DNA from: Dryococelus australis
Lineage: Eukaryota > Arthropoda > Insecta > Phasmatodea > Phasmatidae
Length of the DNA stretch: 64,000 bases
Reading direction: 5' to 3'
Assembly (NCBI GenBank): GCA_029891345.1
Contig: CM057005.1
Span: 63,825,260 to 63,889,259, forward strand
Under the pieces are notes generated by a model. The model was given only the letters and a program-made list of their open reading frames with translations. It was not told where the DNA came from and searched no databases. Of the stretch, positions 43,480 to 55,657 are shown piece by piece (within the stretch, counting starts at the first letter, position 1; each line of letters starts with the position of its first letter). Made by a program: the position numbers and the translations under genes.

Positions 43480-44726
43480 TGTAACACATGGAATTTTCTT
43501 TGACATCCTTGAGGATAAGATGGGCGAGTTGAATCTGACTAATAAAGCTGGCAGAATCTTCAACATTGATGAGAGTGGGTTTCAACTCAACACTAGGCCA
43601 AATATTGTCGTTGTACCAAAAGAAGTGAGAGAAGGGAGAAACTATTACTTTGGTAACTTGCTTCAATGCAGCTAGAAACCACCTTCCTCCCTGCATTATA
43701 ACGAAAGGTAAAAGTACAGTGCTTGGCTTGAAGGAAAAGTTGCCAGCTGGCAGCGATGTCTTTCTCAATGAAGGGCCTGCGTACATTAATGCACAACTCT
43801 TCTTTGTTGTCATTAAGAAGTTCGTCAATTATTCCTACATCAGCAAGGAATCACCAGCCATTTTGATTTTAATGGGCATGATTCGCATTGTTCTAACCCT
43901 GATCTTCTCGACTTTGCTGTGGAAAATGGACTTTGTTTGTTGTGTTTACCACCCCACCCCACTAATTGGTTTCAGCCTGCAGACAAAGGGTTATTTGCAC
44001 CCTTGAAACGAGCTTATTACGATGCCTGCAGTCGTTTCGTGAGGAATCACAGCAGTGCTTTTACCAAGGTGGAATTCGGAGACCTGATAAAGGAAGCTTG
44101 GGAGAGAGATGCAAAAATTGGCCTAGCATCAAATTCGTTTCGTGCTACAGGTATGTGGCCTGTTAATCGAAATGCCATTCCTGATTATGCTTTCATTTCA
44201 GAAGTGATTCCAGGCACACCACAAGACTCTAGCACTTACCAGAATCCACAGTCAAGTAAGCCTACTTCAGGCCCTCCTCAATCATAAAAACCACATCCAA
44301 CAACTACAGCTCCCCAACTTCCCTCTACTACCAACCAGATTACTCCAACTAAGTACAGCCAGCATACCAATGAACCTACAACACCTAGAATAGCTATTAA
44401 AGAACTTTCTCCCCTTCCAATGCTTAACCATCCAAGTACTTCTAGAGGCAGGAAGCGTAGTAAAGCAAGAGAGCTTACATCACCTGAATCGATTTCAAAA
44501 GTTAAACTTCAGGAAATACGTTCAAGAAACTCTAAGACAGCTCTTCCTACTGAAAAGAAGAAATTGAGTAATTCTGACTGCATGTGTCCTGTGTGCGGTG
44601 GAAAATTCACAGACGATCATCATGCCTAACAGTGGGTCAGGTGTGAACAATGTAGTGAGTGGTATCATGAAGATTGTGTACGTTATTTCGACTCAGAATG
44701 TTTTTTTTTGTGAGAACTGCAAATAG
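43480..44726 (+). pseudogene. Pogo-type transposase pseudogene with C-terminal PHD-like finger
   Basis: Around 43490-43610 the reading 'FFDILEDKMGELNLTNKAGR' and 'FNIDESGFQLN' matches the DDE_1 core start with its first Asp. After stops and frame changes it gives 'FVNYSYISKESPAILIL', a 'GHDSHCS' box (second Asp), and 'LLDFAVENGL'. The frame 43919-44287 has the 'QPADKGLFAPLKRAYYDACS' box (third acidic residue) and 'SNSFRATGMWPVNRNAIPDY'. A Pro/Ser/Thr-rich linker follows. The last part (44420 on) ends with 'CMCPVCGGKFTDD', a TAA at about 44627, then 'CEQCSEWYHEDC', and after a one-base excess in a T run, 'CENCK' and TAG at 44724-44726. That spacing of Cys/His is a PHD-type zinc finger. Multiple stops disable it. 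Confidence 0.85.
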
Positions 44727-44885
44727 TAGGAACAATCTTCTGTCTTTCTTTATCCTATTTTAGAGCACTGAAAGTGCTTAAGTGATGATCTGATGTAGAT
44801 GACTTTCTGTCGAGTTAAATGTGCCTGCTCATATCCGCCAAACTACCTGCTCATATTACCCCTGTTATTGGGCAGTATGAGCATG

Positions 44886-45182
44886 TTGTTGTTGTTGTTG
44901 TTCTATTTTTGTTGGTATAAATAAATAAATGCGTATGAGGGGTGAACCCAGGGCGAGGCAACAACCTCCGAGTGACGGGCTTTCCAGCTGGGACCCATAG
45001 GTACCCGTCGTTCCTGAACATGACATGAAATGATACTCTAGGATGGAGCGGCTCTAGAATGCAAGGGAGGGGGAAACGGAAGTACCCCGAGAAAACCCGC
45101 CGGCAAGTGCCATCGTCCAGCATGATTCCCACATGCGAAAATCTGGGAGCGAACCCGCCGGGGATCGAACCCGGATCGTCAC
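44886..45182 (-). mobile_element. SINE S1 copy inside the pogo-type element
   Basis: On the minus strand the B-box is GGTTCGATCCCCGGCGGGTT. The body then has TTTTCGCATGTGGGAATCAT, TTTTCTCGGGGTACTTCCGT and the same far part as the copy at 165 bp (ACGGGTACCTATGGGTCCCA, GTCACTCGGAGG). A CAA-repeat tail (TTGTTGTTG on the plus strand) marks its 3' end at 44886-44903. The A-box half of the tRNA head is missing. Confidence 0.85.
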
Positions 45183-45335
45183 GACATTACGTGATTAAAT
45201 CAAAAATTCTTTTGGTATAATAAATTTAACACAATAGGGTATCATTTAGTGCATTTGATACATTTTTTGGATGTTTAAAATTTATGATTTAAGTAAATGT
45301 TCCTTAATATGCTCATATTTTCCTGAGTTACCCTA

Positions 45336-46163
45336 TAGTTACACGTTTCGAAAGAATTGTTACCAAGTAATGCGTTTAACATTTACTTTTTTTCGGTAAA
45401 AGGTTTGGCTCATTTGCGTGAAAGAAAACTGTATTTTTAAAATGTGTAATTATTTTGTTTAACACGAATACATTTTATAATAAAATCAACTACTAAATGA
45501 GTTTATTTCTTACAAGCGCAAAAAAAAACTGCAGCATGGTAAACAAATTATTTAAGCAGTTCTTTCACTTAATTAGCATTATATTAAGTATAAAATAATC
45601 ATTTTCATTTTGTCACGGAAGAATTACTGAACTTTAGAAATTAAAGGGAACAATACCAAAACAATTTTGTTTAGTTTGCGAAGTACCATCTGTTTTATTT
45701 TTAGAGAGATAGTAAGGCAGAGAACCACAATGATAATAATCGTGGGCAGGGTCATCATGGATGCACGCAACGGGTGCATACACAGGTTGCGTGGATAGAA
45801 TATTCTCTTCTCTGTTGCGACAGCCCGTTACTGTACTTCCAACAGAGCGAAAGGAACAACTGCAACTAAACACTGACTATGGGAATCTAGCCTTGAGGGG
45901 GGGGAGGGGGGGATGATCGGAGACTCGTATTTTCCTTTTCACAACTTTTCCGATGTTCATCCTCCCAGCTCTGAATGAGAACAATGCGGCCGAGGAAACT
46001 GAAGCCTGATATATCGGAAGATTTCGTTTCGATCGCGAAATGTCCCTTCGAAACAGCTATCGATATTTCAGAATAGTTATAAACAAGAAATGGTCGTATG
46101 CATGAAAAGAGTGTCTGCAAATGTAAGTTTCAACACAGAAACTCCGCCCATTCTTCCGTTTGT
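45336..46163. other. Unassigned sequence with a G-rich purine patch
   Basis: GAGGGGGGGGAGGGGGGG lies at about 45895-45912. No gene or paired repeat found. Confidence 0.45.
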
Positions 46164-48500
46164 AGAGCTAGGATTCATATGTAATTACATATTTTTTCCT
46201 TGATATGTAGGTTTTATGAAAAACACAAACGTTGACGATTTACATCAAAAGGGCCATTATAATTGAGTTTTACATTACATATTTTCAAATATTTCATCAA
46301 ATACGACATATTTAATATATTTAACATATTTGTTACGCAAAACAGTTTTTAAATGTGGAATCGCTAAACTTTTGGCTTCTAATGCTACAGAGAGAGTAAA
46401 TTTTCCCCAGATTTCATATAGTCTCATGGGAATACATTTGTCCTCACAGGCCTGCAGTCACAGGTAGAATTCCAAATACCTCCTTTTGTGTGAAGGGAGA
46501 GCGGTGAAGAGGAAGGTTTTAGATGTGGTGATGGGATGTGGGAAGCTATTTGTTTGTTGAGGCAGGAATGCAGCACAGGAGTTGGTAATACCAGCATTCT
46601 AAGAATCTGCTGAGGCATTGAAGAGGGGTGTGGGTATTTTGTACTCCTTCCCTTCGAACTATTCAACTCTGTTCCTGGATACTACAGCAGAAAGAATACG
46701 TGTCTTTTCAACTGCACCGTTTCGTCGGCAGTTAGTTTCTGTAGGTTTTCTCGGGCTATTACAAGATGGCTCCTGTATCATAAACATTAGCAGCAAAGTT
46801 ACGATCATGGGTTTCAATTGACGACGCTTTCAATACAGATGGAAAAGTTGTAATGTGCCAAGTATGCAATAAAAATATTGAGTGCTCTATGAAGTCACAA
46901 CTCGATCAGCACATGGCCAGTGCAACGCACCCTAATAACAACGCATTGCAGACACCTAAAAGGCAAGTGCTTCTAACTCAAATTCACTAATTATCAAGTG
47001 GAAGAAATGATTTTTTTTCCAAGACATGTGTCGAGCTATGGTTGCTATAAACATACCATGGCACAAGGTTCAGGTGCCTGAATACCGCACGTTTCTACAA
47101 ACGTATTATGGGCAACAGACTCCGGACGAATCCACACTGAGAAAAAAAAACTATCTGGATTTTTGTTACCAAGATGCTCTGTCAAGCATGCGGCATTATG
47201 CAGGCAATTGCCACATATAGATCGCGGTGGACTAAACTACAGATGTAACTGGACGTTTCATTGCTGATCGTGTTGTTGGTAAACTTGACGCAGAAGAACC
47301 CTCTAAACCATTCCTGATTTGATTTGTTTAAAATGTTGGAGTGCAACAACCATGCAACAGTGGCGCGTTTTGTGAACGACGGTTTGAAGGTGCTGTGGCC
47401 TGACGGCATTCAAGAGGAAAAAGTTCTTGTGCTCTATTCCGATGCAGCATCCTACATGCTAAAGGCGGCAACTGCTCTAAGTGCGTTTCATGTTAATATA
47501 ATACATTTCACATGTTTGGCTCATGGACTTCAACGTATCGCCGAAGAAGTACGAAGTAGCTATCCACAAGTGAATAATTCTTTCATAAACCAAGAAAGTG
47601 TTTCTCAGAGCTCCATATCACTACCGGGAACTATTGCCAAATGTAGCATTGTCCCCTTAAGCAGTACTAACGAGGTTGGGTACATGGCTTGAAGCTGTCA
47701 GCTTTTACAGTGAACATTTCCGAGGCATAAAATCTGTAGTTGAGTCATTTCCTGGAGAATCAGCCGTTTCAGTGCGCGAGGCACAAATTGCATCCAACGA
47801 ACCAAAATAAAATGCGCACTGGCATACATTCACAACAATTTCAGCTTCATTGCTGCTAGCATCAAGAAACTAGAGAATATTGGGTTGTCTTTGCGAATGG
47901 CTTTGGATGTTGTAGAAGAATGTAATTCAAAACTGATTGACGTCAGGGGCGATATTGGACAGAAAGTGTTAAACAAATTCGAGGCTGTTTTGGTACGAAA
48001 TTCGGGCCACAAGAATGTTGTTAGTATTTGCAAGATCCTCGATGGGGAAGAAGAAAATCCTCCTGTAGACATCTCTCCAGGAAAATATCATATCTGCTTA
48101 AATTTGCACCATCCACTTCCTGTGATGTCGAGAGGTCGTTTTCCGCTTACAAAAACATTTTATCGAACCAGCGACATTCCATGAGCACAGAAAATTTATA
48201 GAACTGTCTGATAGTTCACTGGACTACAAAGTAAAGTAAGTTGAGTTTTTTCTTTACAGTATACAGTGGACATATAAACACTATATTACATATGTATACT
48301 GTATTTTTATTAAGAGTTATTGTAATGTATTGCCTATAATATTGACATGTTTCAGTGTTTACATATATACAATACTGTGCAATATTGAAATTGAAAGTAC
48401 TAAAACAAACAAAACACATTTTTATATTACATATTTTTTTGATATTTCATTTTAAACTACATATTTTACATGTTGATATTACATAAAAATCCTAGCCTTA
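46164..48500 (+). mobile_element. hAT-type transposon relic with paired ends
   Basis: The left end TAGAGCTAGGATTCATATGT is mirrored on the right by ACATAAAAATCCTAGCCTTA, giving inverted tips GCTAGGATT with TATGTAAT just inside. Further sub-terminal TACATATTTT words occur at both ends. A broken BED-finger transposase lies between. Size 2.3 kb fits hAT. The 8-bp target duplication could not be recognised. Confidence 0.75.
46800..48183 (+). pseudogene. hAT transposase pseudogene with BED-type zinc finger
   Basis: The reading starts near 46813 with 'FNTDGKVVMCQVCNKNIECS' and 'SQLDQHMASATH', a C-x2-C..H-x-H BED finger. Then come 'HKVQVPEYRTFLQTYYG' and 'DESTLRK', part of DUF659-like sequence. A frame from 47324 carries 'LVLYSDAASYMLKAATAL' and 'IIHFTCLAHGLQRIAEEV', the catalytic Asp region and the conserved C..H box. 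Then come 'VLTRLGTWLEAVSFYSEHF' and a C-terminal frame (47885-48184) with 'LNKFEAVLVRNSGHK' and 'SAYK'-like residues before the end. At least five stops or frame changes are visible. It is distinct from the ZMYM1-like relic at 8.5 kb. Confidence 0.82.
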
Positions 48501-48524
48501 GGAATTAGCCATAAGAAGTAGTAT

Positions 48525-48595
48525 ATATGACTCGAGTTCGGAAGACCGTGGGTTCGATTCCGTCTTGATGTTCCAGCAATGGTTTCGCCAATATA
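48525..48595 (+). repeat. tRNA-like fragment
   Basis: GGGTTCGATTCC is a perfect B-box within ACCGTGGGTTCGATTCCGTC. There is no matching A-box or acceptor stem, so it is likely a headless SINE. Confidence 0.5.
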
Positions 48596-51360
48596 GTTTT
48601 CCCAGAGACAAGTAATTGTAGTTCCTTAACATCTAAGGTTCCGGATTCTCGGCCATTATATCGTGTCCCATATTAGCTCATGTTCGTAAAAGAAACATTT
48701 ATTTCATTACCAGGTAACCCTCATCTTTGTTCCTGCTTTAAATTATTTGGACATTTCCTGAACATATGTGAAAAAAATATGATGAAACCAAACCGTAATA
48801 CGTTTAGTGTACTATATTTTTTTCGCCCACTGAAAACGAAATTCAAGGAACTTGGACCACAGTCACATTGCCATGCTTCCGAACTTGCCCCGACTGCAGC
48901 CGCTTCTTGTTCAGAATAAACTGGTCATTTAAATACACCAGAAAGATTGTTATCCTGTACCGCACTCTGGTTGGCTACTGTGAAGTAGATACACAATGTA
49001 GATAATATGGGCGTGGGAGTTTCTGCGTTCGCCACGTCAGATAGCAATGCTCGTTTTACTGTGTGACGCCAGAGTAAAGTATGCTGCATCGCAATTAAAA
49101 AATAATCAAGCAAAGATGATGGCCGGAAGCGATATTATATAACTACGGGAGCGTGGATTCGTTTGCATTCAGGTACAGAGGCTAGTTTGACGCTTAAGTC
49201 ATTCTGAGCGCGAACATGGTCAAATGCGACCGCCGAGACTAATTTACAAGAAAAAAACTTGTTAGGCCACCCGTGTGGCCGGGGCCGAGGATACTCAGAC
49301 AATAATAGATGTTCAGTGTCAATGACTGAGCAAAGAGCAACTTGCAAATTATTTAAAGTTGCCATTAGTAAAACATTCTGTAAACCAACAAAACAATAAG
49401 GAAAGTATGCATGCCTATGTCAGCTTTAGGTGGAATGTTATTGCAGTTATAGAGCCCTTTATTTTAGTGGATGTGTTAGGTACAACCAAAAAGATTATTA
49501 CAATACCATAACAGTATCCTGTTATTCCGGTAAGTTCTTGTTATCAAAATCACAAAAACATTTCGACGCTATCGTGAAATAGGGAAAAAACTTTTTTCCC
49601 CAACTAAATAAATTAATAATATGGTTTGGAACTGAAACGCTGACTGTATCAGTAGAGTATTGTACAAGAGTGAATCGTAAAGAAAGAAAAAAAGATCATT
49701 ATAAAATGAAATCACTCTTCACGTTCAAGGTCGCCGAGACATAAAAATCCCGTAATTCAAGACAAAATGTGATTTATTTTAACCAGCGTGTGGATGCTGG
49801 ATATCCATTCCAACCACGTGATTTATTAAAATAGCTAAAATAAAAAAGTGGCCTTTAAGTTTTAGCGCTGACGCATTCAGTCATTTGAATAGTGATGTTT
49901 GCAGATTCCCTAAACAGGCGGATATATAGAAGTAGTAATCCTCAAAATACTCAGTAGATTCCAAATAACTTGTTTGGAAAATGTCACTGTCGTGTCTAAT
50001 TCCGAGTTTGGGATTTTTGTGTTGGCGAGTTCTGCAGATATCTTAGAAAAATTGCTTCCTGGAAATTGTATTGTAATAATGTACCTGCAGAAAATACAGG
50101 TAAAAGTTAAGGGACTTATTGCGATACGCGATTGTTAAATGTGAATAGAACTTGTCCATAACTCCCACAGTTCGTGAAATATTTAGTCCCCATTAAATTG
50201 CAAAATTGATATAATTGGTTTTTCCCACCGTGATTTTTATGTGATCGCCATTTTTTTATTAGTTTTAGACGCAGGAGAACGCTATTAGCGCAACAATTAG
50301 GGATGCAAATTGCGCTTATACAGCAAAGAAGAAACTAATAGGAAATTAAGCTCAGCAATCTCCCCAGTACTTATCCTAAAGGGAAAGTACGCAAAACCAA
50401 AACTTATCTGTGTTTTCAATAGTTTGAATAATGCGCTTTTTTTTATAAGTATAGACTAATTATCACTCGAAAGTGTCTGGTGTGGGTAGTTATCATTTAA
50501 TGGAATTTTAAAAAATGTGAGAGTACCAAAACCCATGATTTTTGCTAAGAAAGAATACAGATCTTCAAAGAGACACGTGAACACGAGCGATTACAATGCT
50601 TTTTTCTTAGAAGGAAGAGTCTAAAAAGTAACGAAATACCTGCCGTTGACGTCTGCAAAATATCTGCCAATTCTGTACTTGGTTTTGTGAGAACTGCTCG
50701 TTATCGAGAAAAATGGAGCGAGAAGGTTTGAACCCTGTTTCCAGTCACTTGTATATTTCTACTTTCGTTTCTGACAGCCAGTGAATGATAAGGCATTTTT
50801 AAATCCCTCAAATTATTCAATGTATTATTTTTATCTATTGCTTTTAAAAGGTATCTCTGGCTATAAAATCGGGTCTGCTACCCTGTGCGGTCACCATAGT
50901 TACTAATCAGTTCAGTTATATTTCCACTGTTATTAAGTCATAACAGTTATTTTCTTCGTGCTCTAATACGTACTGTAATACCTTATAGTTTGGCATTTTC
51001 AGCTGAGTGCCAGTCATGTTATGCCTGTATTTTATAGACTATGTCCAAGTTGACATCAGTGAGATTCCAAAGGTTCCCCGTATAAGAAATTCAGAGTAAA
51101 GCCCTTTGGCAGGTTCACCGGAAATAATTCTTCGGCTTCTATAGACACCTAGAGAAGAAGGAACATGAGATTCAAAACACAAGTTCGGGTTTTGCAAACT
51201 TTCGTCGCAAGACACATCGCCACAATTCTACGCACAACGATTAATATTCGGTGTCTATGGACTTTTCGATAGTAGCAAGACATTAAAACGAGCTAATTTT
51301 ATTATTTTTTTTTAAATTTAAGATTATGCACTACAATACTAATTCATATTGAACTGCTTA
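48596..51360. other. Long unassigned region
   Basis: About 2.8 kb with no recognised domain, paired termini or internal match. Short frames at 48680-48919, 48925-49113 (minus) and 49135-49365 (minus) show nothing known. Intron or intergenic DNA is possible. Confidence 0.5.
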
Positions 51361-51500
51361 AAAAAAAAAAAAAAACGCCGAAAACAAAAATACGAACAAG
51401 TAAACAACTGTTTCAGTTTTCGTCGAATACAGCACATGCTGAGATAAGTTTCTGTTGGTCGAACTTAATAACATCGCTAGTGTATCAGTAGAATTTGGGA
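51361..51500 (+). repeat. Dispersed repeat shared (inverted) with 58.9 kb
   Basis: An A-run is followed by CAAAAATACGAACAAGTAAA, TTTCTGTTGGTCGAACTTAA and TAACATCGCTAGTGTATCAG. The same order is found on the minus strand at 58880-59020. Class unknown; no coding frame. Confidence 0.75.
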
Positions 51501-51531
51501 GCCTGCTGCTTAATGTTTAGTCCCAATGCTT

Positions 51532-51664
51532 GAGGCTTTCGACGGTTAATTAAGCACTTTTGGAATCAACCTTTAAAAATGTTCACTGTCGCCACCTGCA
51601 TGTATTTCAACGAGCATACTCGCTGGCGTGCTCCCAAGAGAGTTGGTAACGACTGAAGTAAAAT
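51532..51664 (-). mobile_element. MITE-A part, diverged
   Basis: Starts AGGCTTTCGACGGTTAATTA, then GGAATCAACCTTTAAAAATG, and stops after GTTGGTAACGACTGAAG. A MITE-B follows 5 bp later. Confidence 0.7.
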
Positions 51665-51669
51665 AGCCA

Positions 51670-51891
51670 CAGGCTACTCACGGTAAAGTGAGCACTTTCG
51701 AAAGCCCTCTCATTTTGAATAATAGTCAATAAATACATATTATTGTAGCCTTCGGCGTTAACTTCCAAGTGCGGTGGAATTTACACACTGTGTTTATTAC
51801 TTACATGGCTATATATGAAGGTGGTTAGAGGCTACGAAATGGCTGAAAATAAAAAGGAACTAGAGCATCAAAAATTCTCACTTTGGTGCAC
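51670..51891 (+). mobile_element. MITE-B copy, right end eroded
   Basis: Starts CAGGCTACTCACGGTAAAGT. Interior TTTTGAATAATAGTCAATAA, AAGTGCGGTGGAATTTACAC and TTACTTACATGGCTATAT; ends AAAAATTCTCACTTTGGTGC. The frame 51815-52090 that crosses its right edge has no known domain. Confidence 0.82.
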
Positions 51892-53987
51892 TTGCTTAGC
51901 TCTTCAAGTCAGAACTAAGCAAGGACGTGCTTTCTGCAAAAACAAACCAACGACCAAAGTCGTATACACACGGAATCAAAAATCCCTTAGGGCTGACGGC
52001 TTAAAAGGGTCAAACAGACTAACTACCACGCAAACACACACGAGTTCTGAAAATTGTCTATATCAAAGAATCAATACCCATAGTACATAATTACACAAGA
52101 AATATAAAATATAATACGTATACCTTTCCACCACATCTACCATATGACTGTGGAATTTCTTGGTATACATGAGTAAAAGATTATAATGTACACAATTCCC
52201 TAAAATGAGAAAAAAATACAATACCTTATTATTTCCTTCAGGCTAAAATATGATTACAAAAGCCTGTAAACAATATCTTGAATATTTTGCAGGCTATTAA
52301 AAAGAGCTATTATAGCCTAATAAAATTTTCTTTTGTTTTAGAGAGCATACTGTAGGCTGAAACACTCCATCAGAAGCCTACTTTATTAGACCTGGAACAC
52401 TTCCTTCCACTAAAAACTTTCATACATTAAAGCTTTAATCCTTTTGCTCCTTCGGTGGCAAAGAATAATCTTACCCATAAAATTGGAAATTCTAAAGAAT
52501 ATATTATACTCTATTTTTGGTGCTTGCAAAGGTTTCTGTCTCAAATAATTTTACGAAAACTTTATGCACTTTAAATGCAAGAATATTTAGAAATTTTCAG
52601 AACATTAACAAAATTAAATTATTCTACAACTTTACATACTTGACAATTTCTGGATATATTAGATATTATTCGGCAAATGAAATACTTATTTTTAATATGA
52701 AATGCTAAAACATTTAACATTTTCGGCATTAACACAAATATGAAGTCGTTACTCCTTTACGCATTAACATTTTTAAACTGGCAATTGTGCAATTTGAAAC
52801 TATTATTTTCTTTAGGGTTTTACACAGAACAATTTTTAGGTGCTAAGTTCTGATATCAGCAGGAAATTCTTATACCTTTCAGCGTTACGAACGCCCATTT
52901 CTACAGAAATCTAGCCTTATGGCCCTAATGACATCACTTATCTCATCTCTTGCAGTGCTGTACTGGTCACCCCAACGGCCAGGTCTCTCTGCCCGACCAG
53001 TCCACTGGAGCGACTATTTATAGTTATAAATCAGACAGGGGAGGACCACCCCACCAAAGTCCTATCGGCTTATCCACTCCTCCAATTACACATTGCTTCC
53101 GGCGAACACAGCGCCGCCTAAATAAATTATACGATGCAAAATAATCTTAAATAATATCGAATGTTCTGGTGATATAACTTTATTTCCGGCACAGTAGTGC
53201 CCTCTTTATGCATTTTCGAACACCTGTGGTCTACTACCGCCGGCCGTCCACCTACTGGCGCTCCAAGTGGATATGCCAGCAAACAGAACAGCGCCTAGCG
53301 CCGGCCATTTTCCAGTCATGTGTGAGCATAGAGTAAATCAGGTGTATACCAGAGCGGCAACAGCAATGTTATTGAGAGGTCGCTAATTTTTTTGGCCCTC
53401 TCCAAGCATACCAACTTAGTAGGAACAACTACGGCATCACTTCGAACTATGAAATTGGCTCTACTGAGTACTTACAGTGCTTCTAGCGGATATACCTTGA
53501 ACTACTTAAAACTGCAGTACAAATATTATCATAATCACACTTACCATTCAGTATCTTTAGGAAATTTGAACACGTGTGAACCACCTTCAACAGTGGAATA
53601 AAATGAAATATGTGTGGGACCTGAAGGTTACGATGTTCTGCCAAGAATTGCAACGCATTTCAGAAATTCAAACTTATCCTGGCGTTACGCTATCGTCAAC
53701 AACAACAATATGGCCAGGAAACATAATTAAACTTAAGAGGAAAACAAATTTTTTGCTCAAATCTGTGAGAATGTGTACTTTTTTTTTATGTATCAAATAC
53801 TTAAGCTCCCGCAGTGTAACAACTAGGAAACAATTTGCAATTGCCTTAATGGGTATGGAAATATTTCGCTATAAAGAGGGCATGCGTGGAGAGGGCCTGA
53901 AAAAATAAGCGACCTGTTGCTCCATATACTGTGAACACCCATTGTGTGTGAGTGCGCGAACCAAGCGGTCATACGTGTCCGGACGCC
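51892..53987. other. Long unassigned region
   Basis: AT-rich to about 52930. A GC-richer part (about 52950-53300) has TATTTATAG and a short GGGGAGGACCACCCC hairpin, faintly LTR-like but without ends. The frame 53576-53908 has no domain I recognise and lies in AT-rich DNA. Confidence 0.45.
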
Positions 53988-53997
53988 GGTGTGTCAC

Positions 53998-54387
53998 GTA
54001 GACTAAAGATGGCGTAGACCGATCTCGCTGGCTACGTACAACCAGTTTCTGTGTCCCGACATTGTACTGCTTTTCTGCCTACACGTCTAGCAAAGATGGC
54101 GTGGTTTGGATTTTAGGTTAGGAAACTGATTTATAAACAAGTGCTTTGAGATGAATGTATACTTCCTCCAACCAATTTGCAATGCAATTTGATTATGTTA
54201 AAACTTGTAAAACTATTTTATTAATATAAATAGCTCTTGTCGTTTGAAAATTAAGATATAAACAAACACGTGCATCACTCTTGACCATGTGACTTTGACA
54301 GTTGTGTGGGATTTTTGCAGGATTGGGGTAGGTCAATGCTAGGTACATGAGCAGAAGAAGAAGCGGTCTACCTCATATTTAGTCTAT
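53998..54387. mobile_element. Inverted-repeat element with 10-bp target duplication (candidate Mutator-like)
   Basis: The left end TAGACTAAAGATGGCGTAGA continues CCG; the right end mirrors it, CGGTCTACCTCATATTTAGT continuing CTA. The perfect direct repeat GGTGTGTCAC flanks it at 53988-53997 and 54388-54397. A 9-10 bp duplication is typical of Mutator-like elements. The 390-bp interior is non-coding. Confidence 0.83.
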
Positions 54388-54397
54388 GGTGTGTCAC

Positions 54398-54992
54398 CGC
54401 AACAACAGGTATCTTTCACGTTCGGTGTCGGAACACACAGTTTTCTTCAAAAGGTAGGGAGTCTTCATGTATAGTTAAGTAATTACAATGTCATGTTTGG
54501 GAGTGTTTAAAGTGTACGAAATATCGTAGCATTGACGAACACAAGCGCTGGGCCGGCGAAGCAGGTGGACTCGCGGCGGGCAGGCGAGTTGATGGTAAAT
54601 TCGGCGCGGCACGCAGGCGAAACTTCTAATGCCGGAATCACAAAGCCCCGACCAGCACGCTACCGCAAGCACGACACGGCACTTAAAACTAGACAACCAA
54701 TGCAATGCAAGATAGATATGACGCAAGCCGGACAATTCTGTCGTACGACCAGTAGTTTTGGATTAGAAATTATTTCTATTCGTCGTCGTGCCGTGCGGCA
54801 CGACGCACAGAGTGTGCAACTTCACAAAATGAAATTGTATGGTAAGCTTTCCCTACAATGGTAAATGCGTAGCTTAAAATAAAACAAATTATGAAAATCA
54901 TTGTATTTAACTCTTATATGCGTTAGCTATAAAACTTTGTCACCATCATGTATACCAAATTTCCCGTCTGCCCACCGCCTTTGAAACTAGCG
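54398..54992. other. Unassigned, with a GC-rich patch and a strong hairpin
   Basis: A GC-rich patch (about 54540-54680) carries open frames on both strands without known domains. TCGTGCCGTGCGGCACGA at about 54786-54803 is a near-perfect palindrome. Confidence 0.4.
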
Positions 54993-55337
54993 TAAAGGCT
55001 GTTCACGATAAAGTGCGCCCAGTACAGTTGGTAACGATGGGTGGAAGCAGTTCTGTATCTTAAGTCGAATAAAAAGAGTCATGTAACCATTTGTGATTAC
55101 TTAAATTATTTCTTTCGTTTCCTGTTTTCATTTAATGCATTGAAGTACAAAAAATAGCAGATTTGTAAAATATTTACTTTTTTAATAATTTCCCAGTTTC
55201 ACTTACCCGACGCATGAATAACGTAATGAGGTCCATGACAATGTTAATCTTACATAAGGCGGAAGAATACACAACGTGCATACAAGTAGATCTTAAGCAG
55301 GGCTTTCAAAAGTGCTCATGTATCGTGAATAACTTAT
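54993..55337 (-). mobile_element. MITE-A copy with internal deletion next to the left terminus
   Basis: Starts AGGCTGTTCACGATAAAGTG, then jumps to CGCCCAGTACAGTTGGTAAC, skipping about 75 bp present in the 4-kb copy. Continues to TCAAAAGTGCTCATGTATCG and ATAACTTATA. Confidence 0.85.
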
Positions 55338-55657
55338 AGTTAATCAGCGCCTTCTAAATAGATCCGCAAAATTATTCTCTTTTCACGTCAGTAAACATTG
55401 TCGTGATGTAAATTCGACCAGGTACGTTGAAAATGGTTGTGGTTGCGGTTTTTGTCGTGTCGTGCTGTGCTCGTTGGGGCTATGTGATTCCGGCATAAGT
55501 CATGAGACTTCTTGTCTCATCTTTACCGTGAACAGCCTATACATGCCTTAATGTTGCATTTAAAGTATTAGGCAAGAATTTGTGAATAATGGAATTATAT
55601 CTTTTGCTTTAATTTTTTTTTTACGTTTACACAAGTGTAAGAAATAACAAATTGGTA
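55338..55657. other. Spacer with a lone MITE terminus
   Basis: TCATCTTTACCGTGAACAGC and CTATACA at about 55517-55543 is a solitary right terminus. The rest is unassigned. Confidence 0.5.

Larger units (their letters stand above)
42621..45335 (+). mobile_element. Pogo/Tigger-type DNA transposon relic
   Basis: The left end TAGGCTAGGGCAAATATGAA and the right end ATATTTTCCTGAGTTACCCT are imperfect inverted repeats, with TA at each border. Sub-terminal motifs of type GGGTAATATGAGCA recur at about 42966, 42997 and 43029. Inverted or direct copies recur at about 44830, 44850, 44870 and 45308. A broken transposase with a C-terminal zinc finger fills 43480-44726. An S1 SINE lies inside the right non-coding part. 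Length without the SINE is about 2.4 kb, normal for the family. Confidence 0.8.

Noticed and set aside
48525-48595. Possible tRNA gene
   Set aside because: Only a B-box/T-arm is present; no A-box or acceptor stem.
52950-53300. Possible third LTR
   Set aside because: TATTTATAG and a small hairpin are present, but no TG..CA ends, no match to LTR1 or LTR2, and no adjacent retroelement.
53576-53908. 110-codon open frame in AT-rich DNA
   Set aside because: No known domain or supporting context. Length is within chance for 64 kb.
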